A DNA stretch of 64,000 nt from Rhizobium rosettiformans W3 (GCF_004912135.1 NZ_STGU01000007.1:219766-283765), one strand, 5' to 3'; positions 53,423 through 62,582 are shown, counted from the stretch's first letter. The notes: generated by a model from the sequence alone, not told the origin. Numbers and translations are program-made.

Positions 53423-54115
53423 TCAGGTATCGCTTCCGTTGAGGAGAGCAAGGCGGGCTTTTGAGAAAAACTGCCGGCGCAGGAGAACGATGAAGACGAG
53501 AACCGTGGCCACCATGAAGATCCAGGGGCTGACGAACCAGCCGAGATAGCCGATCGAATAGAAGATGGCGCGCAGGCCCATGTTGAAGTGGCTGGCAGCA
53601 ATGATGTTCATCTGGATCGTGCGCTCGGCCGCGGCCATCGCCCGCTCCGGGTCCTTGGCCGCTTCCTCGGTCATTGGGATCGCGCCGAACAGAATGGTGC
53701 AATAGTTGAACAGCCGGTAGGACCAGCCGAACTTGAAAAAGAAATAGGCGAAGAGACCGATTAGGCCGCAGACCTTGAGCTCGAAAGTCGCGCGTCCGCC
53801 CTGGACGATGTAGGGGATGTCCTTCAGGATCGCATCGACCTGTTCCGTGGCGCCGAGCAAGGCGAAGCAGCCGCCGATTGCAAAGATCGTCGTGGAAGCA
53901 AAGAAGGCTGTGCCGTTCTGCAGACCGCCCATGATCTGCGTGTCGATCATCTTGAGGTCGCGGTTCATCGAGTTCAGGATCCATTCGCGACGTCGCTCAG
54001 CCATGGCCTTGGTCAGGCTGGTGCGGGAGAGAATCTGCTGATCGCCGATGATGCGGGCATAGGCGAGCCAGAGCAGCAGAAAGAGCGCCATGGCGCAGTA
54101 ATCAACGATGGTCAT
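53423..54115 (-). CDS. DUF599 membrane protein
   Basis: 230 residues. Helices at about 5-23, 68-88, 110-130 and 185-215. Conserved YARIIGDQQILSRTSLTKAM and RREWILNSMNRDLKMIDTQI, then QNGTAFFASTTIFAIGGCFA, the DUF599 hallmarks. Function unknown. The start at 54115 (MTIVDYCAMALFLLLW) gives a normal membrane N-terminus; a longer frame upstream lacks a ribosome-binding site. Confidence 0.82.
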   Translation of the reverse strand: MTIVDYCAMALFLLLWLAYARIIGDQQILSRTSLTKAMAERRREWILNSMNRDLKMIDTQIMGGLQNGTAFFASTTIFAIGGCFALLGATEQVDAILKDIPYIVQGGRATFELKVCGLIGLFAYFFFKFGWSYRLFNYCTILFGAIPMTEEAAKDPERAMAAAERTIQMNIIAASHFNMGLRAIFYSIGYLGWFVSPWIFMVATVLVFIVLLRRQFFSKARLALLNGSDT

Positions 54116-54425
54116 GTGAGCGAATCCCAGAGTCTGAAGGCTGCCGGCATTATCGTTGTCGCGTGTTTCTCCACAACGGGAATTAACCACGCGAAAGACA
54201 TTGGCCCGAATTGGGGCTTTGTGCGCGCTGTGGCCGTTAACGAATTAATGCTCTAACCCATTGAAATTTCATAAATCCATGCGGTGAGCGCATGCCTGAT
54301 GCGCAAAATGCGCCTTCCTTTTGCCATTTTTGCGGTTGCGGAGCGGCCCCGATTTTAATAATCAGACACACAGAAAGCGGTCGGGGGACGGCTTTCCTGT
54401 GAATGTGATCTCACACGGAGTTTTC
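54116..54425. other. Intergenic region before the small membrane protein gene
   Basis: 310 bases. AT-rich stretches (around 54240-54280 and 54350-54365) suit promoters for the divergent genes. A 6-bp hairpin GCGCAT / ATGCGC is at about 54288-54304. No larger gene is seen. Confidence 0.4.
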
Positions 54426-54527
54426 ATGGAAGGCAGTTTCCAGAAGTCGTGCTGGGGTGTCACCTTCCGTGCCTTGATGGGTTTTGCCGGCATTATGTGC
54501 CTGGCTTATCTTTTCGGCACGATCTGA
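54426..54527 (+). CDS. Small membrane protein, 33 residues
   Basis: Not recognised. It begins MEGSFQKSCWGVTFRALMGF and ends IMCLAYLFGTI: a short polar head then one hydrophobic helix. CGGAG lies 5 bases before the ATG, and a textbook terminator starts 22 bases after the stop, so it looks like a real monocistronic gene despite its size. A longer in-frame extension upstream lacks a ribosome-binding site. The function cannot be inferred. Confidence 0.65.
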   Translation: MEGSFQKSCWGVTFRALMGFAGIMCLAYLFGTI

Positions 54528-54549
54528 CATCCGCCACAGGCGATTGAAC

Positions 54550-54580
54550 AAACAGCGCGGTCGTTTCGACCGCGCTGTTT
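54550..54580 (+). terminator. Strong terminator after the small gene
   Basis: A perfect 14-bp stem (AAACAGCGCGGTCG and its complement) with a TTT loop, and T-rich sequence after it. It is symmetrical enough to work on both strands. Confidence 0.9.
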
Positions 54581-54709
54581 GCGTTTCGGCGACCCATACA
54601 CCATCTCCGGCATGTCGCGGCGATGAAAGCCTATGTCGATTGCAAGGCGCATTCGTGTTAGGCGATGCACTAGCCTTTGCGCTTTCTTATCCCGCATGCG
54701 AGGAGCCTC

Positions 54710-56110
54710 ATGTTTCTATCGGTTTTCGACGTGTTCAAGATCGGCGTCGGCCCCTCGAGTTCCCACACCATGGGTCCGATGACGGCGGCCAATCGCTTTC
54801 TCGATCTCATTCTGTCCGACCAGTGGCCGCGTCCGGCCGGCGCTCATGTGGCCGCCCTTAAGGCGAGCCTGCATGGCTCTCTGGCCTATACCGGCATCGG
54901 CCATGGCACCGGCAATGCCGTGATCATCGGGTTGATGGGCGAGGCGCCTGACAGTGTCGATCCCGATCGCATGGAAACGATCATTGCCGATGTCGAGCGC
55001 ACGGGTCGGGTTACCCCGCCGGGACATCCGGCCTACCAGTTCCAGCCGAAGGACGATCTCGTCTACGACAAGAAGACGCCGCTGACCGGCCATGCGAACG
55101 GCATGCGCCTGTCTGCGCTCGACAAGGACGGCCGGGTTCTGCTGACCCAGATCTACTATTCGATCGGCGGCGGCTTTGTCGTCACCGATACAGAGCTTTT
55201 GGCCATTCAGAAGCAGAAGAAACAGGCCTCGAGCCAGAAGGTGCCCTATCCCTTTGCCTCGGCCAAGGAGATGCTCGCCATGGCGGCTTCTTCCGGGCTG
55301 ACGATTGCCCAGATGAAGCGGGCGAATGAAGAAGTGGTGCGCTCGCGCGAAGACCTCGATGCCGGCCTCGACCGGATCTGGGATGCGATGGCGAGCTGCA
55401 TCGACCGCGGCCTGCGCCAGGAAGGCCAGCTGCCGGGCGGGCTGAAAGTTCGCCGCCGCGCCAAGTCGATCCATGACAAGCTGCAGGAGGAGTGGCGCTC
55501 GAACCGCCTCAATCCCGTGCTCGCGAATGATTGGCTGTCGGTCTATGCCATGGCCGTCAACGAGGAAAATGCCGCTGGTGGCCGCGTCGTGACCTCGCCC
55601 ACCAACGGCGCTGCCGGAGTCGTGCCGGCGACGATCCGCTATTATCTGCACTTCCATCCGGATGCGGATCAGGAGGGCATTCGCGACTATCTGCTCACGG
55701 CTGCCGCCATCGGCGGGATCATCAAGCACAACGCCTCGATTTCCGGCGCGGAAGTCGGCTGTCAGGGCGAGGTCGGTTCGGCCTCGGCCATGGCCGCCGC
55801 CGGTCTCGCTGCCGTCATGGGCGGCACGCCCGAGCAGATCGAGAACGCGGCGGAAATCGCCCTCGAACACCATCTCGGCATGACCTGCGACCCCGTCGCC
55901 GGCCTCGTCCAGGTGCCCTGCATCGAACGCAACGCGCTTGGCGCCGTCAAGGCCGTCACCGCCGCCTCACTCGCTCTGAAGGGCGACGGTGTGCATTTCG
56001 TACCGCTGGACGCCGCGATCGAAACCATGCGCCAGACCGGCAACGACATGAACGAGAAATACAAGGAAACCTCGCTCGGCGGTCTCGCCGTCAACGTCGT
56101 GGAGTGTTGA
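54710..56110 (+). CDS. sdaA: L-serine dehydratase (iron-sulfur type)
   Basis: 466 residues, single-chain type. Beta domain [19 protein letters not shown] at the N-terminus; alpha domain with the Fe-S Cys ligands in [39 protein letters not shown] and the final region. It deaminates L-serine to pyruvate using a [4Fe-4S] cluster. The ATG at 54710 is preferred, with GAGGAG 5-10 bases ahead. It is followed by a RIME-like element that may end the transcript. Confidence 0.95.
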   Translation: MFLSVFDVFKIGVGPSSSHTMGPMTAANRFLDLILSDQWPRPAGAHVAALKASLHGSLAYTGIGHGTGNAVIIGLMGEAPDSVDPDRMETIIADVERTGRVTPPGHPAYQFQPKDDLVYDKKTPLTGHANGMRLSALDKDGRVLLTQIYYSIGGGFVVTDTELLAIQKQKKQASSQKVPYPFASAKEMLAMAASSGLTIAQMKRANEEVVRSREDLDAGLDRIWDAMASCIDRGLRQEGQLPGGLKVRRRAKSIHDKLQEEWRSNRLNPVLANDWLSVYAMAVNEENAAGGRVVTSPTNGAAGVVPATIRYYLHFHPDADQEGIRDYLLTAAAIGGIIKHNASISGAEVGCQGEVGSASAMAAAGLAAVMGGTPEQIENAAEIALEHHLGMTCDPVAGLVQVPCIERNALGAVKAVTAASLALKGDGVHFVPLDAAIETMRQTGNDMNEKYKETSLGGLAVNVVEC

Positions 56111-56148
56111 GGCGGGCAGGGGCTAACCCTGTCCCGGCCCGTCTCTGC

Positions 56149-56288
56149 CGTCATCCTCGGGCTTGTCCCGAGGATCTGCTACGTCCGCTCCGCCCCCGAC
56201 GCCCCCGACGTTGGACGTGGCATACCCATGCCATCGTCCCGCGAATGGCCGCCCTCAATAGATCCTCGGGCCAAGCCCGAGGATGACG
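56149..56288. repeat. RIME-like palindromic element, long form (copy 4)
   Basis: Begins CGTCATCCTCGGGCTTGTCC and ends with the inverse, GATCCTCGGGCCAAGCCCGAGGATGACG read in two parts. Each end is itself a hairpin. The middle ~85 bases differ from the other copies. Confidence 0.75.
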
Positions 56289-56379
56289 CTGACCGCGAAA
56301 CATACCGAAACTGTTGAGCACATCACCCCTGCGACACCCCGGCCCTTGACCCGCCGCGGGGAGCGGCTATCTCGGTGTC

Positions 56380-56817
56380 ATGGCACTGCATCTCCTCAAG
56401 CTCTGCGTCGGAGCCGACTCCATCGACGACCTGCGCGACTGGGTCGCCGAGCGCTGCCTCGTGGCGGTCGCAGCCGGGCTCGAGCCGCATTCGTCGCATG
56501 TCACCCGCATGGTGCCGAAGCGCGTTGAAGAATTGCTCGATGGCGGCTCGCTCTACTGGATCATCAAGGGCCAGCTCGCCGCCCGTCAGAAGCTGCTCGA
56601 CATCAAGACGTTCACCGGCGGTGATGGCATCACCCGCTGCGAACTGATCCTCGGACCCGAAGTGGTGGAGGTGGCGCCTGCGCCGCGTCGTCCCTTCCAG
56701 GGCTGGCGCTATCTCGAGGCGGACGCCGCCCCCCGGGACCTCTCGGCATCCGGTGCCAATATCGAGGACATGCCCGACGATCTGAAGCGGGAACTCGCCG
56801 AACTGGGACTGCTCTGA
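56380..56817 (+). CDS. DUF1489 family protein
   Basis: 145 residues, soluble. N-terminal LHLLKLCVGADSIDDLRDWV, then THRMVPKR-like HVTRMVPKRVEELLDGGSLY, and RPFQGWRYLEADAAPRDL, all typical of the alphaproteobacterial DUF1489 family. Function unknown. It stands alone between a repeat and the phosphatase gene. Confidence 0.88.
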   Translation: MALHLLKLCVGADSIDDLRDWVAERCLVAVAAGLEPHSSHVTRMVPKRVEELLDGGSLYWIIKGQLAARQKLLDIKTFTGGDGITRCELILGPEVVEVAPAPRRPFQGWRYLEADAAPRDLSASGANIEDMPDDLKRELAELGLL

Positions 56818-56919
56818 CCAAGGCCTTCATCCGCGCTTCTTTTCCTGGTGTCCTGCCTTTTGTTCCGCCATTCTAACGCCGGAATCGGCGAGCAGCCTGT
56901 CTGCGGGTAAGGTTCATGG

Positions 56920-57552
56920 GTGGGTCTGACTTTGGATAATATCGACAAGACGCATTCTGCAGCGGCGGCAAATGCTCCGAAGCGGTCTTCCTGGCGCGTG
57001 CCCGTGCGGCGGGCCTTCGTGACGATTGCGGCTCTGGCGCTGCTCTTCGGCGCCTATGTCGGACTGCTTATTCTCTCCGGGAATTTTCACGAGGTGCTCC
57101 CCGGCCAGTTCTATCGCTCGGCCCAGCTTTCGGGTGAGCGGCTGGGCGCGGAAATCGACCGTTATGGGATCAAGACGGTCATCAACCTTCGCGGCGAAAA
57201 TCCGGGCAAGGACTGGTATGACGACGAGATTGCGGCAACCGCCGCGCATGGCGCAAGACACGTCGATTTCGGCATGTCGGCCCGCAAGGACCTCACCGCC
57301 GAACGAACGCAGGAACTGCTTTCAATCCTGAAGACGGCCGAACAGCCGATCCTCGTGCACTGCATGTCCGGCGCCGACCGCACGGGCCTTGCCTCTGTCA
57401 TCTTCCTGCAGCAGGTGGCAGGTGTCGACGAGGAGGAGGCCGAGTGGCAGCTCTCACCGCTCTACGGCCATATCAACCTGCCATTCCTTGCGGCTTACGC
57501 GATGGACGACAGCTGGGAAGCGCTCGAGAAAGTGATCGGGCTTGATAGCTGA
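56920..57552 (+). CDS. Membrane-anchored tyrosine/dual-specificity phosphatase
   Basis: 210 residues. A cytoplasmic N-terminus and one membrane helix (AFVTIAALALLFGAYVGLLI, about 31-50) precede a DSP-like domain. The catalytic signature is HCMSGADRTG (H-C-x5-R), with the general acid probably in the FGMSARKDL loop. The start is GTG. This family (DSP-PTPase, SiaB/TpbA-like) is often outward facing; a periplasmic role is plausible. The substrate is unknown. Confidence 0.85.
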   Translation: MGLTLDNIDKTHSAAAANAPKRSSWRVPVRRAFVTIAALALLFGAYVGLLILSGNFHEVLPGQFYRSAQLSGERLGAEIDRYGIKTVINLRGENPGKDWYDDEIAATAAHGARHVDFGMSARKDLTAERTQELLSILKTAEQPILVHCMSGADRTGLASVIFLQQVAGVDEEEAEWQLSPLYGHINLPFLAAYAMDDSWEALEKVIGLDS

Positions 57553-57621
57553 CGCACCGGTGCTCGCCTTGCTTGGCGTGGATGGTGTCATTTCCCGGCA
57601 AAGCGTGATATCTGCGCCGCC

Positions 57622-58689
57622 ATGACGACGAATGCTGACTTCCTCACCCGCGACATTCCCGGTCCCGCACCCTATGGGCGGGCGGTGTTTGCCGTGGCCC
57701 CGATGATCGACTGGACGGACCGGCATTGCCGTTTCTTCCACCGGCAGCTCTCGGCCCGGGCGCTGCTTTATACCGAGATGGTGGTGGCCGATGCGATCAT
57801 CCATGGGCCGCGGGAGAAGCTGCTTTCGTTCAGCGAAGCCGAACATCCGGTGGCGTTGCAGCTCGGTGGCTCGGATCCGGCAAAGCTTGTCGAGGCGGTG
57901 AGGATCGCGGCCGATTACGGTTATGACGAGATCAACCTCAATGTCGGCTGTCCGTCTGACCGGGTGCAGTCGGGCACCTTCGGGGCTTGCCTCATGCAGA
58001 CGCCCGAGGTGGTGGAGGCTTGCGTTGCGGCCATGAAAAAGGTGGCGACGGGGCCGGTTACCGTCAAGTGCCGGATCGGGGTGGACGAGCAGGAGCCGGA
58101 GGCGGTGCTGCCGGATTTCATCGCCCGGATGATCGGGGCAGGGGCGGATGCGATCTGGACCCATGCGCGCAAGGCCTGGCTCAAGGGCCTGTCGCCGAAG
58201 GAAAACCGGGAGATTCCGCCGCTGGATTACGAGTTCGTCTACCGGATGAAGCGGGAAAACCCGGATGTCTTTCTCGGCATCAATGGCGGGATTGCCGATC
58301 TCGACCAGGCGGTCGAGCATCTCGCTGTCATGGATGGCGTCATGCTCGGGCGGGCGAGCTATCACAATGCGACGCTTCTGACCGAGGTCGATGCCCGTAT
58401 CTATGGCGAGGCGGCGAAGCCGGTCGACTGGAATGCGGTGCGCGATCAGATGATCGGCTATGCGGAGCGGGTGGTGGCGTCCGGCGGGCGGCTCAACCAT
58501 GTCACGCGGCATATGGTTGGGCTGTTCCAGGGTTATGCGGGGGCCCGGCGCTACCGGCAGATCCTGTCGTCCGAGGCGACCAAGCCGGGCGTGTCGCCTG
58601 ACCTCATCGCCGAGGCCTTTGCGGCGGTCGACATCGCGGGCGGGCCGAAGACACAGGGTACTTCGAGCAGTTCTGCCGCTGCGGAATAA
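57622..58689 (+). CDS. dusA: tRNA-dihydrouridine synthase A
   Basis: 355 residues. FMN barrel with AVAPMIDWTDRHCRFFHRQL, YTEMVVADAI, PVALQLGGSDP and the catalytic Cys in NLNVGCPSDRVQSGTFGACL; C-terminal helical domain with HMVGLFQGYAGARRYRQIL. It reduces U20/U20a in the tRNA D-loop. The sequence HPVALQLGG and VTVKCRIGVD fit DusA rather than DusB/C. Confidence 0.94.
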   Translation: MTTNADFLTRDIPGPAPYGRAVFAVAPMIDWTDRHCRFFHRQLSARALLYTEMVVADAIIHGPREKLLSFSEAEHPVALQLGGSDPAKLVEAVRIAADYGYDEINLNVGCPSDRVQSGTFGACLMQTPEVVEACVAAMKKVATGPVTVKCRIGVDEQEPEAVLPDFIARMIGAGADAIWTHARKAWLKGLSPKENREIPPLDYEFVYRMKRENPDVFLGINGGIADLDQAVEHLAVMDGVMLGRASYHNATLLTEVDARIYGEAAKPVDWNAVRDQMIGYAERVVASGGRLNHVTRHMVGLFQGYAGARRYRQILSSEATKPGVSPDLIAEAFAAVDIAGGPKTQGTSSSSAAAE

Positions 58690-58724
58690 GGTCTAGCGCG
58701 GCATTCCGGCGTTTCTAAGGTCGT

Positions 58725-58756
58725 AAATCAAAAATGGCGTCCCGGGGGACGCCATT
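58725..58756 (-). terminator. Terminator of the cold-shock gene
   Basis: Perfect 10-bp stem AATGGCGTCC / GGACGCCATT; on the minus strand it is followed by TTTT. It starts 13 bases after the csp stop, and may also serve dusA from the other side. Confidence 0.85.
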
Positions 58757-58769
58757 CGAAATCGTGTAA

Positions 58770-58982
58770 TCAGGCAGCCTGGATGTTGACGGCCTTGGGG
58801 CCCTTGCCCATGCGGTCCGGCTCGGTGTCGAAGGTGACCTGCTGGCCGTCCTGCAGGGTCTGCATGCCGGAAGCCTGGAGCGCGGAGATGTGGACGAATA
58901 CGTCCTTCGCGCCGCCTTCCGGGGTGATGAAGCCGAAGCCCTTGTCCTGGTTGAAGAATTTTACGGTGCCCTTGGTGGCCAT
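58770..58982 (-). CDS. cspA: Cold-shock domain protein
   Basis: 70 residues, a single CSD. RNP1 GFGFITPE and RNP2 DVFVHIS are both present. It starts [14 protein letters not shown] with AAGGAA 7-12 bases before the ATG. It binds single-stranded RNA/DNA as an RNA chaperone. Which rhizobial csp paralogue it is cannot be settled. The long upstream region (about 465 bases to the next gene) leaves room for the usual long csp leader. Confidence 0.93.
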   Translation of the reverse strand: MATKGTVKFFNQDKGFGFITPEGGAKDVFVHISALQASGMQTLQDGQQVTFDTEPDRMGKGPKAVNIQAA

Positions 58983-59448
58983 GGGAGAGTTCCTTGTTCC
59001 CGTGTTTGTCGTCTGCGCCGCGGCCGGCGGACCGGAAGCGGCTAGGTAAAGTTCCGCCGAAACGGAACCGTCGAGTGGTCGCGATAACGGGGAAAGAACG
59101 TCTACCGGCGGGAGAAGGCCCCCAGGACCGCGGGTCGCGGTCAATACACATCAGTCCAGTCTCCGGGATCATTGCTGCCCGAACGCGACAAGAGGTAGGG
59201 TCATTTCGGAATCTTGGCAAGTATGAAAAGTCACAGTCGGCCGCGCTTTTCGGCTGCAACGGGCTGAAATCCTTGAGATTTGAGGGGTGAAGCGGCGGCG
59301 CTCGCAAAGCGTTGCCCGCCGCCCGGGCGAAAGCCCATCCCAATCGCGACCTTGGACGAGCTCGTGTTCCGTCTTGAAGCAGCCGCCTTCCGGGTTTAGG
59401 GGAGGGATGACCGGGGGCGGGGTCGAGGCTTTCAGGACGCGGGAGTGG
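58983..59448. other. Intergenic region between csp and J-domain genes
   Basis: 466 bases with no convincing gene. It must contain the csp promoter and leader (minus strand) and the J-domain gene promoter (plus strand). Frames that run through it from either gene lack ribosome-binding sites. Confidence 0.45.
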
Positions 59449-60081
59449 ATGAGTATGGCAAAGACGGGTGCCGCGGTGATCGATCCTTACGAGCTCCTGG
59501 GCGTGACCCGCGATGCCGACGAGGCCGCGATCAAGGCCGCCTATCGCAAGGTGGCGAAGACGGCCCATCCGGATGCCGGCGGCGATGCGGATGCCTTCGC
59601 CAAGATCTCCGCCTGCTACGAGCTCCTGAAGGATCCCGTGCGCCGCCGGGTGTTCGACGACACCGGCTATGATCCGCAGCTCGCCGAGCCCACCGACCTC
59701 AAGGGGCTGATGGTGCTGGAAACGCTGATCAACGACATGATCCTCGACGAGCGCGAGCCCGGCTCCTTCGATCCGGTCGCGGGGCTGCGGCGCAAGCTCA
59801 CCGACGACATCCTCAAATGCCGCTTCCATATTCTCGAGCTGGAGCGCCACCGGGCCCGCGTGCGCAAGCATCTCGACCGCCTCGGCCGCCGGCCGGACAC
59901 CGACGTGCTCGGCTCGATGCTGCGGGCGCGGGCGCAATCGATCACCGACGCCATCAAGGCCTCGGAGGTGCAGATCGCGGCGATCGAGCGGGCCTATGCC
60001 ATGCTCGAGGGCTATTCCTACGAAATGGAGCCGCTGCCCGTCGAGGCCGAGGTCGAGGATCTGCCCAAGGCGGCGGAGTAG
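59449..60081 (+). CDS. J-domain (DnaJ-like) protein
   Basis: 210 residues. J-domain at about 10-70 with the HPD motif in KTAHPDAGGDADAF; helix IV is KDPVRRRVFDDTGYDPQL. The remainder is helical and charged (FHILELERHRARVRKHLDRL) with no zinc-finger or C-terminal substrate domain, so it is a type III J-protein that would stimulate a DnaK. GGGAG precedes the ATG pair at 59449/59455. The neighbouring csp gene is divergent. Confidence 0.87.
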   Translation: MSMAKTGAAVIDPYELLGVTRDADEAAIKAAYRKVAKTAHPDAGGDADAFAKISACYELLKDPVRRRVFDDTGYDPQLAEPTDLKGLMVLETLINDMILDEREPGSFDPVAGLRRKLTDDILKCRFHILELERHRARVRKHLDRLGRRPDTDVLGSMLRARAQSITDAIKASEVQIAAIERAYAMLEGYSYEMEPLPVEAEVEDLPKAAE

Positions 60082-60100
60082 GGGCGAAACGTAAGCCCCG

Positions 60101-60192
60101 GTTGACAGTCCGCCTTGGACAATCTGACCAAACGCAAATCTGGTGGAGAACCTGTCAACGCCTGTTGACAGTGACATATCGTTTTTTAGTAT
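60101..60192 (+). promoter_or_regulatory. Promoter with palindromic operator
   Basis: TTGACA (60165) and TAGTAT (60187) are 16 bases apart. The palindrome CTGTCAAC-GCCT-GTTGACAG (60152-60171) overlaps the -35, and a third half-site GTTGACAG lies at 60101. This fits repressor control of the gene at 60388. The rest of 60082-60387 holds no gene. Confidence 0.55.
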
Positions 60193-60258
60193 TGCCGAAT
60201 ACTCCGGTGAACTGGCCATTGTCGACGACGGTATCGGCACTGTCACCCCAGTAGGACT

Positions 60259-60285
60259 GGCATGGCATGGCATAGCATGGCATGG
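60259..60285. repeat. Pentanucleotide tandem repeat (GGCAT)
   Basis: Five GGCAT-type units in a row (the fourth is AGCAT), in the leader before the gene at 60388. Confidence 0.7.
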
Positions 60286-60387
60286 ATCAGCTCCGCCGGG
60301 CGCTGCGCGCGTTTGCGCTATCTCCTCATCCTGATCCGTGAGCCCCTGGGAGGGGTCCCCAGATACCAACAACTGGAGAAGGCACAG

Positions 60388-60681
60388 ATGCACAGCGACG
60401 GCTTCGTTTCGCAGGCGCGCGAGACGATCATTCACTTCCCCCTTGCGCATCGTCGGCAACTCGTTCGCTCCGCCGCCTGTCGGCTGGATCAGTTGAACGG
60501 ACAGGCGGCGACCGATTTCTGGAAAACGCTCTGCAGCCGGTTGAAAACCGAGCTGTTCGATACCGGCCAAACCTATGAGGATGTGCGCCGGGAGATCCTC
60601 GCCTTTCAGGCCGAGGTCCACAGGGAGCTTCTCCTTCTCTACGAGCCTATTGGCGGCGAGCTCAGTCTCGCGGCAACCTAG
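60388..60681 (+). CDS. Hypothetical protein, rhizobial DUF6074-like
   Basis: 97 residues, soluble and helical. Begins MHSDGFVSQARETIIHFPLA, then HRRQLVRSAACRLDQLNG and FWKTLCSRLKTELF. This resembles, from memory, short rhizobial DUF6074 proteins; I am not certain. GGAG lies 8 bases before the ATG. A promoter with a palindromic operator lies about 200 bases upstream, leaving a long leader. Function unknown. Confidence 0.7.
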   Translation: MHSDGFVSQARETIIHFPLAHRRQLVRSAACRLDQLNGQAATDFWKTLCSRLKTELFDTGQTYEDVRREILAFQAEVHRELLLLYEPIGGELSLAAT

Positions 60682-60779
60682 CGGCGCTTCCCTCCTGTTG
60701 CGACGATCGCGGCCTTGCGGCCTGTCCGCCTTGACGACGGCAGGCCGCGTCACCTCCTGTCGCAGGATGGGGGCGTGCC

Positions 60780-61283
60780 TCATGAGGGCGCGGTGTCCGG
60801 GCTCGCGGTCGGGCGCTTCTCCGCTTTGGGTTGGCGCCAGATGCGGCGGCAAAGGGCGGTGAGTTCCGATGCTGGGTCGGTGGCATGCCAGGCGGCAAGC
60901 GCTGTCCCTTCGCTGTCCGGATGCGGCCCGGGGCGGGAATGAATACGCTCGACGATCGCGATCGCCTGGCGAAGATGGTTGGCCGCCTCTCTGTCATGGG
61001 GCCATGTGCCAAGGGTGGTGCTGTCGTCCAGAGGCGGGAGCAAATCTCTCGCCATGGCGATGAACTGCCGGCGCGCCTCGGGTTTGGCGCTGACGGCGCA
61101 GGGCGGCAGCCTTTCGCCTGTGGTGAGCGGGTCGGCCGGGCTGAGCGCTGCACCGCTGCAGTGTCGGCTGCGCCGGCATCGGCGGCGTGGGCAGCGGCGC
61201 GGGATTCCCCGTTTGTCGAAGATGTCGCGCAGCAGGCGCAGCGTCAACGCTTCGGGGGCGGGGGTGGTTTGTGGGTCTGGCAT
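60780..61283 (-). CDS. Hypothetical protein with a Cys/Arg-rich segment
   Basis: 167 residues. Not recognised. The N-terminus (EALTLRLLRDIFDKRGIPRR) runs into a Cys/Arg cluster, CPRRRCRRSRHC, with another Cys soon after (PPCAV), suggesting a small metal site. The rest is helical with HDREAANHLRQAIAIVERIH. AAAGGAG lies 7 bases before the ATG, which supports a real gene. It is the last ordinary-composition gene before the repeat region. Confidence 0.6.
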   Translation of the reverse strand: MPDPQTTPAPEALTLRLLRDIFDKRGIPRRCPRRRCRRSRHCSGAALSPADPLTTGERLPPCAVSAKPEARRQFIAMARDLLPPLDDSTTLGTWPHDREAANHLRQAIAIVERIHSRPGPHPDSEGTALAAWHATDPASELTALCRRIWRQPKAEKRPTASPDTAPS

Positions 61284-61360
61284 GTCGAGCTCCTTTCGGT
61301 GTTTCGGGAATTGGCGAAATAGGGAATTTCGGAAGGGGCGGCGGGGCGACGCCCTCTTGT

Positions 61361-61633
61361 GGGGAGGTTACAAAATCGAAGGCTTAGCCCGATCAGGGCT
61401 AAACCTCAGATGTTGTTGGTGAGGGGATCGGTGATGGTAACGGGTTGCCATCTCCCCCTTGGTGGGGGAGAAAGCGATTTCGATGAATTAGGCGAGCGCA
61501 AGCCGCCTAAACATCTGAAATCGCAAGTGAGGGGGTCGGTTATCCCGTGCCCGCAGCACTGATCCCCTCACCAGGAAAATCTGAAGTTTAGGCGGCTTGC
61601 GCTCGCCTAAGCCTTCGATTTTCCGTCCTCCCC
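61361..61633. repeat. MITE-like element with terminal inverted repeats
   Basis: 273 bp with 27-bp terminal inverted repeats (61361-61387 and 61607-61633; 23 of 27 match, the inner 16 bases AAAATCGAAGGCTTAG perfectly). A 25-bp perfect inverted pair lies inside (61488-61512 and 61586-61610), each arm a hairpin TTAGGCG / CGCCTAA. There is no transposase. Confidence 0.75.
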
Positions 61634-61832
61634 CACATCGGGGGGAGGTGACACCGAACTTTCAAAAACCCCAAGCTTCGCCGCCGGTTGGGATCATCTC
61701 CCTCCGGGTGGGTCGAACTTGTCTCGGACGAGGCGCCAGAAGCAACCTGTCTAAGTAGTTTTATGTGGCTCCTTCCGGCGCCTCGTTCGGCGTTTTTTCC
61801 CGCTGCATGCGTCTCTCTGGCAAGGCGGCGAC

Positions 61833-61873
61833 GGTCCTCGGTCATCCTCGGGCGTGACCCGAGGACCGAGGAT
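61833..61873. repeat. RIME-like single hairpin (copy 5)
   Basis: GTCCTCGG and CATCCTCGGG pair with CCCGAGGA and CCGAGGAT around GCGTGA. This is one half of the element seen elsewhere in the window. Confidence 0.6.
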
Positions 61874-62439
61874 TGACCGGGCGCAGGGTCCGGCTGTGAC
61901 AGAGTCCTCCGAAGAGTGTTCTGCCAGAGCCTGGCCGGTGGCCCGGGAGGTTCCCGCCGGATGGTGCACCATGCCGACCGGGACCCTCGCCCGGGGGATG
62001 CGGCCTTCGGTCATTTGCGACCTCGGCCCTCATCCCCGCCGTTTTTTGTCGCCCCGCCGTCTGGTGATGTTCGCGACGGCGTGGGCGCCTTGTCTGTGTG
62101 CCTCTAAGGCACGTCCTTCCGATCGGGGTATCCGGTGTGGGGGCTCCGACCCCGCCACCTTCGTTACCAACCCCTCGTCCGGAGGGAGACCGTTGCAGCG
62201 GGCCGGGATCTTGGATCTGCGACAACCCTCCATCCCGGCGCCGGCCCCGCCTCGCCTGACATCGCATCGTCAGGTGTATCCGAGGGCGGGACAGCGCTGA
62301 TTCTACGGGGGTGGAAATGGGCGGGGATGAAAAAAAATCGTTTTGTTGATTTTGTTGAGGAAACGCTACGGCGCGTCCCCCTTCTTTGCGATTTGCGGCG
62401 TGTCTGGCGGGGGTGTTTGGCTTTGGTACGCTTGTGTTT

Positions 62440-62582
62440 GGATCCTCGGGTCAAGCCCGAGGATGACGGAGGGTGAGGGGAGCAACGGGTATCCTCCGCC
62501 ACCGTTTCGGTCGCAGAACGCTAAAAGAGAATACCTTCCTCCGCGCTAGAGGTCGTCATCCTCGGGCTTGACCCGAGGATCC
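62440..62582. repeat. Paired RIME-like element (copy 6)
   Basis: The 29 bases at 62440-62468 and 62554-62582 are perfect inverted copies, each also a hairpin (CCTCGGGT...CCCGAGG type). An 85-base spacer lies between. This is the same end structure as at 56149-56288. Confidence 0.8.

Noticed and set aside
58983..59144. Longer N-terminal extension of the cold-shock protein
   Set aside because: The CSD starts at [10 protein letters not shown] with its own ribosome-binding site; the extension is unlike the family.
61842..62300. Overlapping frames of ~140 codons on both strands
   Set aside because: No ribosome-binding site, Arg/Gly/Pro-rich shadow-like composition, and one end lies in a RIME-like hairpin. 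I also looked for RNase P RNA or tmRNA motifs here and saw none.
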